Assembly: GCA_018902385.1 (NCBI GenBank)
Contig: JABSSW010000007.1
Coordinates: forward strand, 124,001-188,000
DNA from: Physcia stellaris
Lineage: Eukaryota; Ascomycota; Lecanoromycetes; Caliciales; Physciaceae
Length of the DNA stretch: 64,000 bases
Direction: 5' to 3'
Below are positions 23,324-34,138 of the stretch, piece by piece (the stretch's first letter is position 1; each line of letters opens with the position of its first letter). Below the pieces are notes generated by a model. The model had not been told where the DNA came from. It searched no databases and was given only the letters and a program-made list of their open reading frames with translations. The position numbers and the translations under genes were made by a program.

Positions 23324-23778
23324 AATTACACCAACACAAGGGACTCGAGAACAACAACAGCAGCGACTCACGGTGGCCAACTTACGATTATGATCCTTGA
23401 ATTGTCTTCTAGCTCCATCTTCGCTACCAAAGCTTCGCGGTCTTATGGCGCCTGGAGTATTAGTCTTGATGTTATCGACTTCTAGATATTCTACATATTA
23501 CTTCTAAACTCTTTTTGATGTAGGGATGTCTCTGAACCACATCATCTCAATCATGGTCACTAGGCTTTCAGCATAAAAGTCTCCTTTACCCACTCTCCTA
23601 CACTAGTTCTCGTGTCTCACTGCTTTCATCAATATAAGCGCCCTGTGACAGGCTACTGGGTCCCTCACCTGTTTCCTGAAGATGCCGTACAGTAGATGCG
23701 TTATTGAGTTTTCTGGGATGCTAGACACTGTGGTGTCCTCTTTTTTCCAAGTTTCCGGCGATAATTCAGTGCCAACTC
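23324..23778. other. Convergent gap DUF2015 / SF3B4
   Basis: 455 nt between two stop codons; two 3' UTRs expected. Nothing else seen. Confidence 0.4.
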
Positions 23779-24956
23779 TTACCGTGCCCTGCCGTAATTA
23801 GGCTGCTGCTGAAAACCCGGCGGAAGCCCGCCCGGAACCCCCTGACCAGGAGGGGGACCAAACCCTGGTGGAGGACCAAACCCTGGAGGTGGAGCGCCAG
23901 CTGGAGGAAAGCCTTGCTGCGGGGGCGGATTGAAACCTGGTGGTAAAAAGCCTTGGGGGGGACCTCCATATCCAGCCTGGGACGGTGGAGGGCGAGCCGG
24001 TAGCCCAGAGGGTGGAGCTGGCAAAGGTTGTGAAGGTGGGCCCGGGCGCGGCTGCTGAGGCGGAGGAATATTTTGGTACGTGCCGTTCGGCATACCTTGT
24101 CGCCCGTTCATGTAAGGTGGTGGGCCGCCTTGCGGCATAGAACCTTGGCGAGTACTGTCGACATCCATCATAGCTGCAGGAGTATTAGGGGCGCCGCCTC
24201 CAAAGACAGCCGCGGGAAGTGGTTGTATGGTTGGCTGGACATTGTGTTTACGTGCTTGTGCAGCCAACATCCTTTCTGCCTGATCACCATGGCGCTCGCC
24301 TTTGCCGTCCTTCTTGTAAGCGTACTGGACTGAGATCTCCTTATTCATCAGATACTGTCCATTCATGTTCGCGATGGCTTCATCCGAGGCTTCAAAATTC
24401 GAAAAGGAGACGAAGCCGTATCCCTTGGATAGATTGGCATCGTCTCGAGCGACCTGTGACAAGTGAGCTTTGGACTTTCTTCGAAGTAGATGGAAGAGGG
24501 ATACCTTTGGCGCAGAGATCAAGCTGCCAAAGCGACCGAAAGTGTCGTAGAGTGTCTGCTCCGTGACCATGGGATCCAGATTCCCAATGAAAAGTTCCGC
24601 ACCTACTTCCACCGTCTTTTGCTTATCCGCCGAGGCCTTGTTGACTCGGATCGGCTTCCCATACAGGCGGACCTGATTCATGATACGCGCGGCATATTCG
24701 GCATCCTCCTCACTGATGAACTCGACGAAACCAAAACCTTGGTGTGTTTGGGTAACTCGATCTTTGGGTAAGTGAACGTTGACAATGCGACCAGCTTGCA
24801 GCATCAGCTCCCATACCAGGCTATCGGACACTCTTTCATCGAGGTTGCCGATATAGACGGTGGCTTCCTTGTCTTGCTCCCTGCGCCCCAACGTTAGCCA
24901 AGGCCAGATGGTCAGGCGGGATAGGATGAGAATCACCAATGCCTTGCACCGGACAT
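23779..24956 (-). CDS. HSH49: Splicing factor 3b subunit 4 (SAP49/Hsh49)
   Basis: Exons 24937-24956 (20 nt), 24505-24880 and 23779-24453 give 356 aa. The start [20 protein letters not shown] is only formed by splicing the short first exon. RRM1 has [12 protein letters not shown] and [11 protein letters not shown]2 has [12 protein letters not shown] and SKGYGFVSF. The C-terminal ~150 residues are Pro/Gly-rich with repeats of [16 protein letters not shown]. Known role: U2 snRNP SF3b subunit that contacts pre-mRNA upstream of the branch point and binds SF3B145/Cus1. The 51-nt intron between the two halves of RRM2 is stop-free and of 3n length, so its retention would add 17 residues inside RRM2. 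Confidence 0.95.
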
Positions 24957-25811
24957 GATCGAGAATCAAGAAGGAGGTGATGGGATGTAATGCGCAAAAG
25001 CAAAAGCGTCACCGCAAAGGCTTATCGTGATATGAGGATGTGCACAATCGCATGCACGCTGTTTCCGTATGTCAGCTTTGTCGGCTTGGCGCTGGAAGTC
25101 GATACGGCCCAGGGTCTTCTAGCTGCAGCTTGAATGCGCTACAGCCGTTAGCGTCCATCTGGGCAGAGCAAATCCTTTTTCCTTCTGCTGTGTCATAGGC
25201 TCGAGCATCTCACTCTTTTACACTCTCTTCCTTCACTCAGCTGTACGAGATCGCTCGTGCATAACAACCTGCTTACCTATCGCACATCTATCACTCAATC
25301 TAGACTTCAGACCTCCATCACCAACCCCCCTCTCCATATCCCTCACAGCTTTGACCGCTCTGCGACCGGCACAACTGCCACTTACCCTCTACGCTCTCAC
25401 AGCTTCAAAGAACTGACCACGAAAGGCTATCCTAGTCTTTCGTCAACAAAGCCGACCACTCTGGCGCCATCACACCTTTCCCATACCTCCAAGTTGGCGG
25501 GACCTTGTTGTTTCCAGTACTCCTTCATTCGTCCCCTCTTAGGGCCAAAATTCCGGGTCTTCGTTGGAGCTGATCTCAAGCCACCATAACTGGTCCTTGG
25601 GTCAGCCGACTGAAGCCGCACGGCTTCCTGAATAAGTACCGTTCATCCTATACTAAATAGCCGCTTAGGAATCCGCAGTATTCAAGCTGGACTCTCAAGA
25701 CGTGGACCTTGGAGGGCTAGCCCGCCTTCCAAGCACAAGGGCTGGGGTATATCGCCCCTAGCTCACCAATATCGCAGAAGACCCTGTTGCTACGGCTGCA
25801 TAGTGAGCATC
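24957..25811. promoter_or_regulatory. Divergent promoter region SF3B4 / CorA transporter
   Basis: 855 nt. The half before the CorA start contains CT-rich runs (about 25205-25250 and 25300-25350), consistent with a fungal core promoter and leader. A plus-strand frame of 110 codons at 25257-25589 lies in this leader and has no motif. Confidence 0.45.
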
Positions 25812-27824
25812 ATGTCCTCCGCAATAGGAAGAGTAGAGAAAATGGACTCCCCACGATCCGAAGACGGAAGATCGCAGACAAGGTTCAGCACCCCAGCCTT
25901 GGACCTCGACGATCACAGACGCCAGCCAGGCTCTCTCTCTCGCGCAGATACTTTTGGAAGTCAAACGATGAGTAGAAGCCGTCGGGACACCATTCAAAGT
26001 GGATCTAACGGCGCCCGGCCAGATCTTTTGGAGGTCAGCGCAGCAATTAGAGAGGCAGGTCCGATTTTGAAAGACTTCGAGCAAGCTATCATTGATGATG
26101 ATAAAAGTACCAATGGAGAACACGTTATCGAATTTCAAGAGGGCCTCAGTCCAAACGCTGCAAGGTTTGCGACGCATCGCCGCAATCAAAACCCGCCAAA
26201 TCGATCCAGAGAGTCCTCGGCGTCATCCCGTTCTACCTCACCTGCCAATTCCGTGGATGCTTTTGCCGACCCTCGCCGCCGTGAGCGTGCAAATACTGTA
26301 AACAGTACACGCCCGTCTGTCCTCGAACTCAGCATACACCGAACAGTCTCCGGTGGGACCCACCAACACCGACCAAGCATCGGAAGTATACGTCATTTAC
26401 CCTCCCACGACGACCGAGCATCTTATCATAACCCGATTGAAGAAGACGTCTGTTTCCCTCAGCCAGAAGAATCTTCCAAGAGAGTTCGTCATCGCATTGA
26501 TTATGAGGAGCTCGATGAACTTGTCGCTGAGATTGCTCAGACCAAGACACCTCTCACTGTTCGAAAAACCAGCTTGAGCTCACAAGGCGACAAAGCAAGG
26601 GTATTCGACGACGTGCATAAGCAGCGCTCAGGAGTACCTCAGATCTTCACTCAAGATGGAGTCCTACTTCATATGAACTCCGAAACCGCCGTTGACAGCA
26701 ATTCCATTCTCGATGAAAAAAGTGAGCCAGTTCCAGAAGCGCAACATAGAGACCGCCGACCAAGTGTAGCAGAGCCCAGCCGGTTTAGCTTCTTTTCATC
26801 GGAGCTCGAGCAGACCATCCATGCGAGTGACTTTGGAGGTCTTCTTACGCCGGGCGAGGGCTTCCGTGATCTTTTTGATCTGCCCTCTGATGGCGGTGTC
26901 TGGTGGCTTGACGTGCTGAACCCTAGCCATGAAGAGCTTGACGGTTTTCGTCGCGGATTTGGTATCCATCCGTTGACGACCGAGGATATTAAAACCCAAG
27001 AAGTTCGGGAAAAGGTAGAGCTTTTCAAACAATACTACTTTGTCTGCTTCCGGTCCTTCTGCCAAATGGACTCTACCAGCGAAGACTACATGGAACCCCT
27101 CAATGTCTATATGGTGGTCTTCCGTGAAGGGATTCTTACCTTTACTTACACTCCGTCGCCTCATGCCGCCAACGTCCGCAAGCGTATCGGCAAGCTCCGA
27201 GACTACATGGCACTTACCGCCGACTGGATATGCTACGCCATGATTGATAACATCGTCGACAGCTACGGGCCTCCAATTACGAGTATCGAGGTCGAGACAG
27301 ATACTATCGAGGACCAAGTATTCGTCGCCCGTACGGATGACTTCGCTTCTCTTCTCCACCAGATCGGCGAATGCAGAAAGAAAGTTATGTCCCTCATGCG
27401 TCTCTTGGGTGGCAAAGCGGACGTGATCAAAGGGTTCGCAAAGCGCTGCAACGAGGAGTATTCCGTCACCCCTCGAGGTGAGATTGGTCTCTACCTTGGC
27501 GATATCCAGGATCACGTCGTCACCATGATGTCCAACCTCGGCCACTTCGAAAAGATGCTCTCGCGCTCCCACTCCAATTACTTGGCCCAGCTCTCGGTCG
27601 ACAATATCGCACAGGGCAATAAGGCTAACGACAATCTCAGCAAGATTACTCTGGTGGCGACGATCCTCGTGCCGCTGAATGTGATCACCGGCCTGTTTGG
27701 GATGAATGTCAATGTGCCAGGCAAGGACAATCCAGGCCTAGGATGGTGGTTTGGCATCTTGAGTGTCATTACTACGATCGTGATTGTGGCTTTGGGGGTT
27801 GCCAAAAAGTATCGGTTCATATGA
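25812..27824 (+). CDS. CorA-type magnesium transporter, Alr/Mnr2 family
   Basis: A single intronless frame of 670 aa. The first ~300 residues are hydrophilic and low-complexity (Ser/Arg-rich). The CorA core begins about residue 330 (SRFSFFSSELEQTIHASD; WWLDVLNPSHEELDG). Further core motifs are FGIHPLTTEDI and YGPPITSIEVETDTIEDQVF. The C-terminus has two membrane helices around the signature GLFGMNVNVPG (GMN), as in all CorA proteins. Known role: homo-oligomeric magnesium channel; Alr1 is at the plasma membrane and Mnr2 at the vacuole, and the long N-terminal tail and size fit either. The ATG at 25812 is the first Met; a second at 25842 is also possible. Confidence 0.93.
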   Translation: MSSAIGRVEKMDSPRSEDGRSQTRFSTPALDLDDHRRQPGSLSRADTFGSQTMSRSRRDTIQSGSNGARPDLLEVSAAIREAGPILKDFEQAIIDDDKSTNGEHVIEFQEGLSPNAARFATHRRNQNPPNRSRESSASSRSTSPANSVDAFADPRRRERANTVNSTRPSVLELSIHRTVSGGTHQHRPSIGSIRHLPSHDDRASYHNPIEEDVCFPQPEESSKRVRHRIDYEELDELVAEIAQTKTPLTVRKTSLSSQGDKARVFDDVHKQRSGVPQIFTQDGVLLHMNSETAVDSNSILDEKSEPVPEAQHRDRRPSVAEPSRFSFFSSELEQTIHASDFGGLLTPGEGFRDLFDLPSDGGVWWLDVLNPSHEELDGFRRGFGIHPLTTEDIKTQEVREKVELFKQYYFVCFRSFCQMDSTSEDYMEPLNVYMVVFREGILTFTYTPSPHAANVRKRIGKLRDYMALTADWICYAMIDNIVDSYGPPITSIEVETDTIEDQVFVARTDDFASLLHQIGECRKKVMSLMRLLGGKADVIKGFAKRCNEEYSVTPRGEIGLYLGDIQDHVVTMMSNLGHFEKMLSRSHSNYLAQLSVDNIAQGNKANDNLSKITLVATILVPLNVITGLFGMNVNVPGKDNPGLGWWFGILSVITTIVIVALGVAKKYRFI

Positions 27825-29622
27825 GCAGGGTGGATGTCAAAAAGAAGAGCCTCTGTCAGAGAACTTAGAAGATGGTTGCTACTGGTCGTTAGATAGACGG
27901 TCATCCCTTCCCTTAGATTGGGTGGGAAAACGGGTTTAGGGTTAGAGGAAGCTGGTTACCATGTAGATAGAGTAGTATATATGGGCATGGTAGAGCTTTC
28001 CTCGTGTATCTCTTGTAGTATGGAAGACCTTGGTAGGTGTTATTTGCACTCAATCGATCTCTTTGTCCAGTCTCGCGTTGCCAGTGCCTTCAAGTCATCT
28101 CTTTATACGGAATAATTGACCACCACAAGCAGCTCTATTGTCAAGTTTCCTTCATTCATCTTGATTTCTGATAGATTTCCTGGACCTTTTCGCAGTGAAA
28201 ACCCTATATCGACAGAGAGACTCCAAATCAACATGGGCCGGACGATATGATGATGACGATTATGTTGATGATGAATATTCTGTATATCATGCAAGCTTTC
28301 AACGACCCTTCATATATGCAGCAGGAAAATCATGCCGAGCCAATGACGATCTCACCAAATCGGAAATTAAAAAACCCAAAAGAGTTCCCATCCCAAGCTC
28401 GCTACATAAGGCGAAGTATTCGAATAGTGATCGAAAGCGACGAGATCACGATTTCACGGATGGAAAAAATCCGGCATTTCGCGAGATTGGATGGGAATCC
28501 ACACGTTCACGTTGTGATTATCAGAGTACGACGATTAGAGAACTTTGGCGAACTGATATCTGACTGGGAGAATTGGGTGCAATAGGACTGAATTGTGGGT
28601 GCCTAGTAGTAATTCAAGAAGCATCTGGGGGTAAAGAGTTGCATTGGCTACCTGTCTCTTACATTAAAGTAGGCACCTGATGGCCTGAAAGGACCGACAG
28701 AAATCCCTCGTCTCGGTCTCGGCTGATTTGAATTGTAGCCTAATGGTTACCTCGTACCTTACAGTACTAATATTAGAGGGGATTGACCTCCAAAACCAAC
28801 TCTTCCCCATAGAACAAAATCCAACAAAGGAAAAAGACAAATGGAATAATAGTTGCAGAAGTGCTGTCGTTGTGTCTTGGACGACACCGTGTATTCCCCC
28901 ATCCTTGGTATCCTTCGAAGTTTATCACCGTCCAAGACCTCCATCCCTCCTTCCACCCGTCACAGTCCAAGTACCCGGAAACAAGAAAATTGATTTTGCA
29001 GAATGTGCTGTGGGTGTTGTCTCAAAAGCTAATCCGGTAAGGACTGAAATGAAGCCTAATGCCTTCCCTCTGTCATATTCCAATCCACCAGTCGAAAAGA
29101 AAGAGGAAGTTCCACTGCTGTGGTTGATGTCGTAAATGTGCTTCAAAAAGACCGATATTAAGAATAGGGCTATACCACGGTCATTCTCTATTGACCACAC
29201 CACGGCGTATTACCAAAATTGCTCGTACTTGTAGTAGATCCATACGGTCGAAATTTTCTAGATCACTTATCCCCAGAACCACCCAGTCTCTGCGCCTAAT
29301 GGGCTTTATGGCGAAGAAAAGCGCGAAGAGCCATGCAGACGTGTGAGAACTCCTGGAAACCCCCTTGACGCCGGATAGTCCTAAATGAGCCCTGTATGAT
29401 GCGTGGAAAAGTCGTTAAACTGTACAGCAGAAGAAAAAAAAGAGAAACACCGAATCCGAGAAAGAAAGAACGAAAGACAGAACCCGTTGCGTTAATTTCC
29501 CGATCCAAGACGAGCCGTTCCGGATTGATCTATCACATAAGGAAACCTGGTGTCCCGAACCATTCTCGAACATGAAGATAACGCCGATCGCATGCATACC
29601 GCCAAAACCAGTGCGGTGTACT
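27825..29622. other. Long convergent gap CorA / PNRC-motif gene, no supported gene
   Basis: 1,798 nt between two stop codons. Overlapping frames of 110-135 codons occur on the plus strand (28195-28585, 28728-29135) but their translations look random, lack motifs and overlap each other in different frames. A GATGATGA-type low-complexity stretch lies at about 28240-28275. I see no RNA gene or mobile element. Confidence 0.35.
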
Positions 29623-31185
29623 TTAAGAGCCGTCGCTGCCCAGTATATCGAGCCGTAGTATTCGGCGCAGGTCATTTTCCATATTTACATATTTTGGATC
29701 CTGTATCTGACTACATCCGACGCCTTGTAATGCAGAAGAAGGCAGCGAAGATGTGCTATTATTGTGAGAAACATTATTGTTCTCGGAGGAGGGTGGAACG
29801 TTGATACGAGAGGGTGTGGGAGTGGCGGGGAGTTCCGGAAGACCGTCATGTGCTGGGGATGCCGGAACTGAAACCTCTTGCCTGAGATTCGAGGGAGGTC
29901 GGGCGCGTGGCGATTGAGTCGATGAGGATGGAAGACCAAATTGCTTTTGAAGCTGAGGCAAGCTTGCTGGATGCTTGCGACTGAGAATCTGGACCTTTGA
30001 GTCTGGTGGAGGAGTAGCTGCGAATGGCCCACTAGAATCGTGTGCAGGTCGCGTGTGAGACTTCGGTGCTGTGGTAGTGGAGATACTTGGAGACAGCGAA
30101 CTAGGTTTCTCGGGCTTTTCCGTGCCAAGAAGCTTCATCAATTCAGCACTTCTTGCTTTACGTCTCGCGGCTTCCTCTCTAGCAACATCGGTCAATGTGT
30201 GGGTCGGCGCACTGTTCGCACGACTCAAGTGACCGGGATTAACAGAAGGCGGAGACGCAGTTGAATGTAGTGTCTGAGATGGTGACTTTTCTTGCTCTAA
30301 GTCAATTGGGAAAAGACCGCCCGCAGAACTACCTGTGTGCTGTCGGGAATGATGGCGACAAGTCTCGGGAAGCGGAGAGGGCGAATCGTGAAGCGCGCCA
30401 TCTGCTGCATTGACTACACCATCACGCGTATTTGCATGATCATGATTCGTAATGTTTGCGAGGCGGGCCCTCGTCTTCTCTTCCCTGTCAGCGTGGAAGA
30501 AGATGTCCAGCGGAGATGCTTCTCTAGCTTGTTTCCCAACACGTTCAGCTTTCTCTTGGACGGGGCTAGGCTCGCTATTCTCTGGAGATGGAGGATCTGC
30601 TGAGACTTCGCTATCCAGTAATACAGACAGACCATTTGGCTGGTTAGTTTCGGGAACAGACTTTGACAGGCTTTTCTGGAAGAACTTTGGAATAGGTAGA
30701 GACGAGGCGGCTGGGGAGGCGTGGAAAGTGGGCCCAGCGTAGGCTTGGGAAGGGGTTGTAGTGGGCTTTCCTGGAGTTTGGAAGTTTCTCTGCTTTTTTG
30801 ATCTGGGTGTACCGTTGGTTTTTGATTTTGATGATGGCGGATTGGAACGTCGATTCTGTGCCTTTTGAGAGCTCTTTCGTAGTGGTTCATTGCTGTCACT
30901 AGCCGAGGCAACCCCGGACGACTGGCCTGTATAGGTTCCTTCGTACATTGACCGAGGACGCGGAGGCGTCAAGGGAGTAGATGTCGTTCGAGGCATGGCC
31001 AAAGGAGAATTCTGTGATGTATCTGGCAGTAGTTCGGATGATTGCTGGAACGGATTCTCTAAAGACTGGACGGCTGCTTCATAATCTTTTGTTTGATGTG
31101 AGTCTGACTTCCTAGATCGAAGTGTCCTCTGAGGATGAGAATTGTGTCGAGATTTCTTTTGGGGGGTAATTGCTGAAGCCTCCAT
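29623..31185 (-). CDS. PNRC-motif protein, possible mRNA-decapping activator
   Basis: An intronless frame of 520 aa, Ser/Pro-rich and probably mostly disordered. The key block is at about residues 148-170: YAGPTFHASPAASSLPIPKF followed by FQKS. This resembles the short Pro-rich motif of PNRC/Edc1-type proteins that binds the EVH1 domain of Dcp1. A basic N-terminus (TPQKKSRHNSHPQRTLRSRK), a short helix near 325-345 (REEAARRKARSAELMKLL) and a C-terminal helix (MENDLRRILRLDILG) are the other ordered parts. Known: yeast Edc1 and human PNRC2 link Dcp1 to decapping. Function here is inferred from the motif only. A 93-codon Ser-rich frame 78 nt upstream on the same strand could be an upstream ORF. 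Confidence 0.75.
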   Translation of the reverse strand: MEASAITPQKKSRHNSHPQRTLRSRKSDSHQTKDYEAAVQSLENPFQQSSELLPDTSQNSPLAMPRTTSTPLTPPRPRSMYEGTYTGQSSGVASASDSNEPLRKSSQKAQNRRSNPPSSKSKTNGTPRSKKQRNFQTPGKPTTTPSQAYAGPTFHASPAASSLPIPKFFQKSLSKSVPETNQPNGLSVLLDSEVSADPPSPENSEPSPVQEKAERVGKQAREASPLDIFFHADREEKTRARLANITNHDHANTRDGVVNAADGALHDSPSPLPETCRHHSRQHTGSSAGGLFPIDLEQEKSPSQTLHSTASPPSVNPGHLSRANSAPTHTLTDVAREEAARRKARSAELMKLLGTEKPEKPSSLSPSISTTTAPKSHTRPAHDSSGPFAATPPPDSKVQILSRKHPASLPQLQKQFGLPSSSTQSPRARPPSNLRQEVSVPASPAHDGLPELPATPTPSRINVPPSSENNNVSHNNSTSSLPSSALQGVGCSQIQDPKYVNMENDLRRILRLDILGSDGS

Positions 31186-31987
31186 CTCTCGATATGTGGT
31201 TTTGGGACAAACAGCCCTAAGAATAATGAACAGAGCTTCAACACCGCAGCAATGAAATAGGCTCAGGAGATGAGAAAGTTGGATAGGTGGGCCGTTGTTG
31301 GGATCAATGATTGTTGAGCGTCAGAATGGAAGAATGGCGGGGACAAGCTTGATGCTTTGTTCGGTGAGTTGGGGAAGTCTGAGATTGATGATACATATGG
31401 CTGTGAGGATTGGAGGACAAGAGTATTTGAAGAAAGTGATACTGCCGGTGAGCCCCTTGCATTCATAGTGTTAGAAGATCGAGTACTGACTGTGGTGAAG
31501 GAGAAAGTGAAGGGCATGCTGAGATAAGGTGTGTGATCAGCCAAGTGTGCTTGCGGGGAGACTGTTTGGGAACATGCTTGGCATCAGGCTTGGCCGTTTT
31601 TGGACTGCTGCACAAGCGGACATGTGACAAGGCAGCTACAGGTTAAATCTGTACTGCTATACTTTACACAGTACTCATTACATGTAGTGAAGAGTCTTTC
31701 AGAAATCCAGATTCGCAGTCATCACTTTTGACTTGCTGAGTTTTCTGACTAATAAGAAGACTCCTTCGGTGTCAAACCCTCAGTTCCTCCGTTTCACAAC
31801 ATTCGTCGACACAAGATAGTCAAGGTACTCAAACTTCCTGGCTCTCTTATAGGTACTTTACATCATATCTCTCCAATCTTCCAAAGCTATTTTATTCAAC
31901 CTTGAAAAGCCAATCAACTCCATCAGAGCCTCACCAAATCGTGAATAAACACTTAACCTCTGTTCTGCAAATCTTTCATTACGCAGA
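31186..31987. promoter_or_regulatory. Divergent promoter region PNRC-motif gene / RBX1
   Basis: 802 nt. On the minus strand, 31263-31544 is an ATG-initiated 93-codon Ser-rich frame lying within the leader expected for the PNRC-motif gene. The rest shows no supported feature. Confidence 0.4.
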
Positions 31988-32518
<531 letters not shown>

Positions 32519-32841
32519 GCTTGCTAGAGTCTCTGATTCCATACAAGGACGGAGCGCATCGGCCTGATCTTGCCTGAGAGGGGGTTCTTGGTAAAGAGTC
32601 CCAACCTGACACGAAGCGATGGCTGTGAAGCATGCAAAGGAGTTCGGCGAGCGTGATGAGGGGGCTGGTCTTGGGTTCGTGTCATAGATAGTGGAGCATG
32701 TGACCTCTCGGCACCACGCAGTAGACATCAGAAGAAAAGCGAGGCAGTCAGTCACCCATACTCAAGCTTTGTAGATTTGTAGACCAGACACATGAGATAC
32801 GACAACACTATACATCACAGGAATGTGGGAATTGGGCTACA
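32519..32841. other. Convergent gap RBX1 / HAP5
   Basis: 323 nt between two stop codons; expected to hold two 3' UTRs. Nothing else seen. Confidence 0.4.
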
Positions 32842-34138
32842 TCAGCCGACATCATAGTCTCGCTCACCCTCGGCATCCGCATCTCCTTCCCCACCGTCGT
32901 GCCTGGGGTAGTGATGCCCAGGATCTTGAGCACCTGGAGGGACCTGTGGCCTCTGATTGACACCGTAGATCTGTGACGGATTCAATTATTAGCCTTTGGT
33001 TCTAACCAAACCATGGTCGGAGTCTCCCCGGGGTGCCGGACATTGCGGGGAAGTTTTGGTCGGGAACACCAGCTTACCTGTTGATTGGCCATTGGTGGAT
33101 AGTACATCCCCTCAAACATCTGTCCTCCGGGCTGCGGGTACCCTTCTCCTACCGCCTGGCTCATTTGTGGTGCGTATACTCCTGGCTGGGGTTGATATTC
33201 GTCTTGACCTCTCAACTGGCTCGGCGGCAACCCGTATTCCGTGTGCCCACTCATATGATGTTGTTGACTCTGTGCAGGAGCTTGGCCTGTCTGGGCTATA
33301 CCTTGCTGCTGTGGTGGGATCATGCTTCCTCCACCTGCTGTGGCTGTCGCTGTGTTCCCACCACTAGGTCCACTCTGCCGCTTCGTTGCAGCCTCTTCTC
33401 GCGGAACTATGTCAATCAGAAAGTCGAACATATCGCTCCGCGCAAGAGCCGACGCGATATCGGATCGCTGTAGCGTTCGTCTCTTGTTTTCCTCGGCATG
33501 TATCCAAGCCCGCATCGTCAGCTCCGTAATGAAGATATCACACCCTTTTGCAAAGAGTATTGGCGCTTCAGCGCTGATCATCTTCACATCCGGATCGGCC
33601 TTCATAACCTTCTTTATCCGCGCAAGAGGAAGTTGATGAAGTTTGTAATCATGTGTCTCGGTCTCGAGATGGTTGATTGTTTGCTGCCAGTACGTGGTTA
33701 GGATGTCGCGGTAGTTGCCGACCAGGCCTTGATTGACCTATGGTAGACGCATCAGCTTTTGTCCGGTGCTAATGCAAAGAATACATACGTTTGCCCATGT
33801 TCCTTGGTAGAGCTCTGGTACCGGAGCAAAGCCTTGACCTGCAAGCTACAGAGGGATTTAGCATGTCTTTATGTTATGTGGGTCGCTACGTCGTGTATCG
33901 TGATAAGAGAGCGATAATCAACGTACAGCTGCGCTTGCGCCTGCACTTCAGTCAGCCAATAGCCTCGATGCTGCTGCAGTCAACCAATCGCTGACAAACG
34001 CGGTGATGGCATCATCTGAGACATTCAAGCTTGGAAGTGAAGCAACATACCGAAATGTCCACCGTTATTAGGGTCATATACCGGGGGTTGGCGTCCTCCT
34101 TGCTGTGCCTGTCCGGCGCCTGGGGTTTTCTGTTCCAT
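32842..34138 (-). CDS. HAP5: CCAAT-binding factor subunit Hap5 (NF-YC)
   Basis: Five exons: 34051-34138, 33927-33940 (14 nt), 33789-33845, 33078-33737 and 32842-32970, 315 aa. The core runs from [20 protein letters not shown] through [20 protein letters not shown] and [19 protein letters not shown] to [19 protein letters not shown], the NF-YC histone fold. The N-terminus is Gln/Gly-rich and the C-terminal half is Gln/Pro-rich. Known role: forms a histone-like heterodimer with Hap3 that joins Hap2 to bind CCAAT boxes; in filamentous fungi it also recruits HapX for iron control. The microexon (GASAA) is needed to keep frame; it is plausible but not proved. Confidence 0.92.

Noticed and set aside
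26796-27572. 258-codon minus-strand frame opposite the CorA gene
   Set aside because: Long antisense openness follows from the codon use of the CorA coding strand; the translation has no recognisable motif.
27932-27945. GGGTTTAGGGTTAG, similar to telomere repeats
   Set aside because: Only about two degenerate units, in a 3' region; consistent with chance. No array and no subtelomeric genes.
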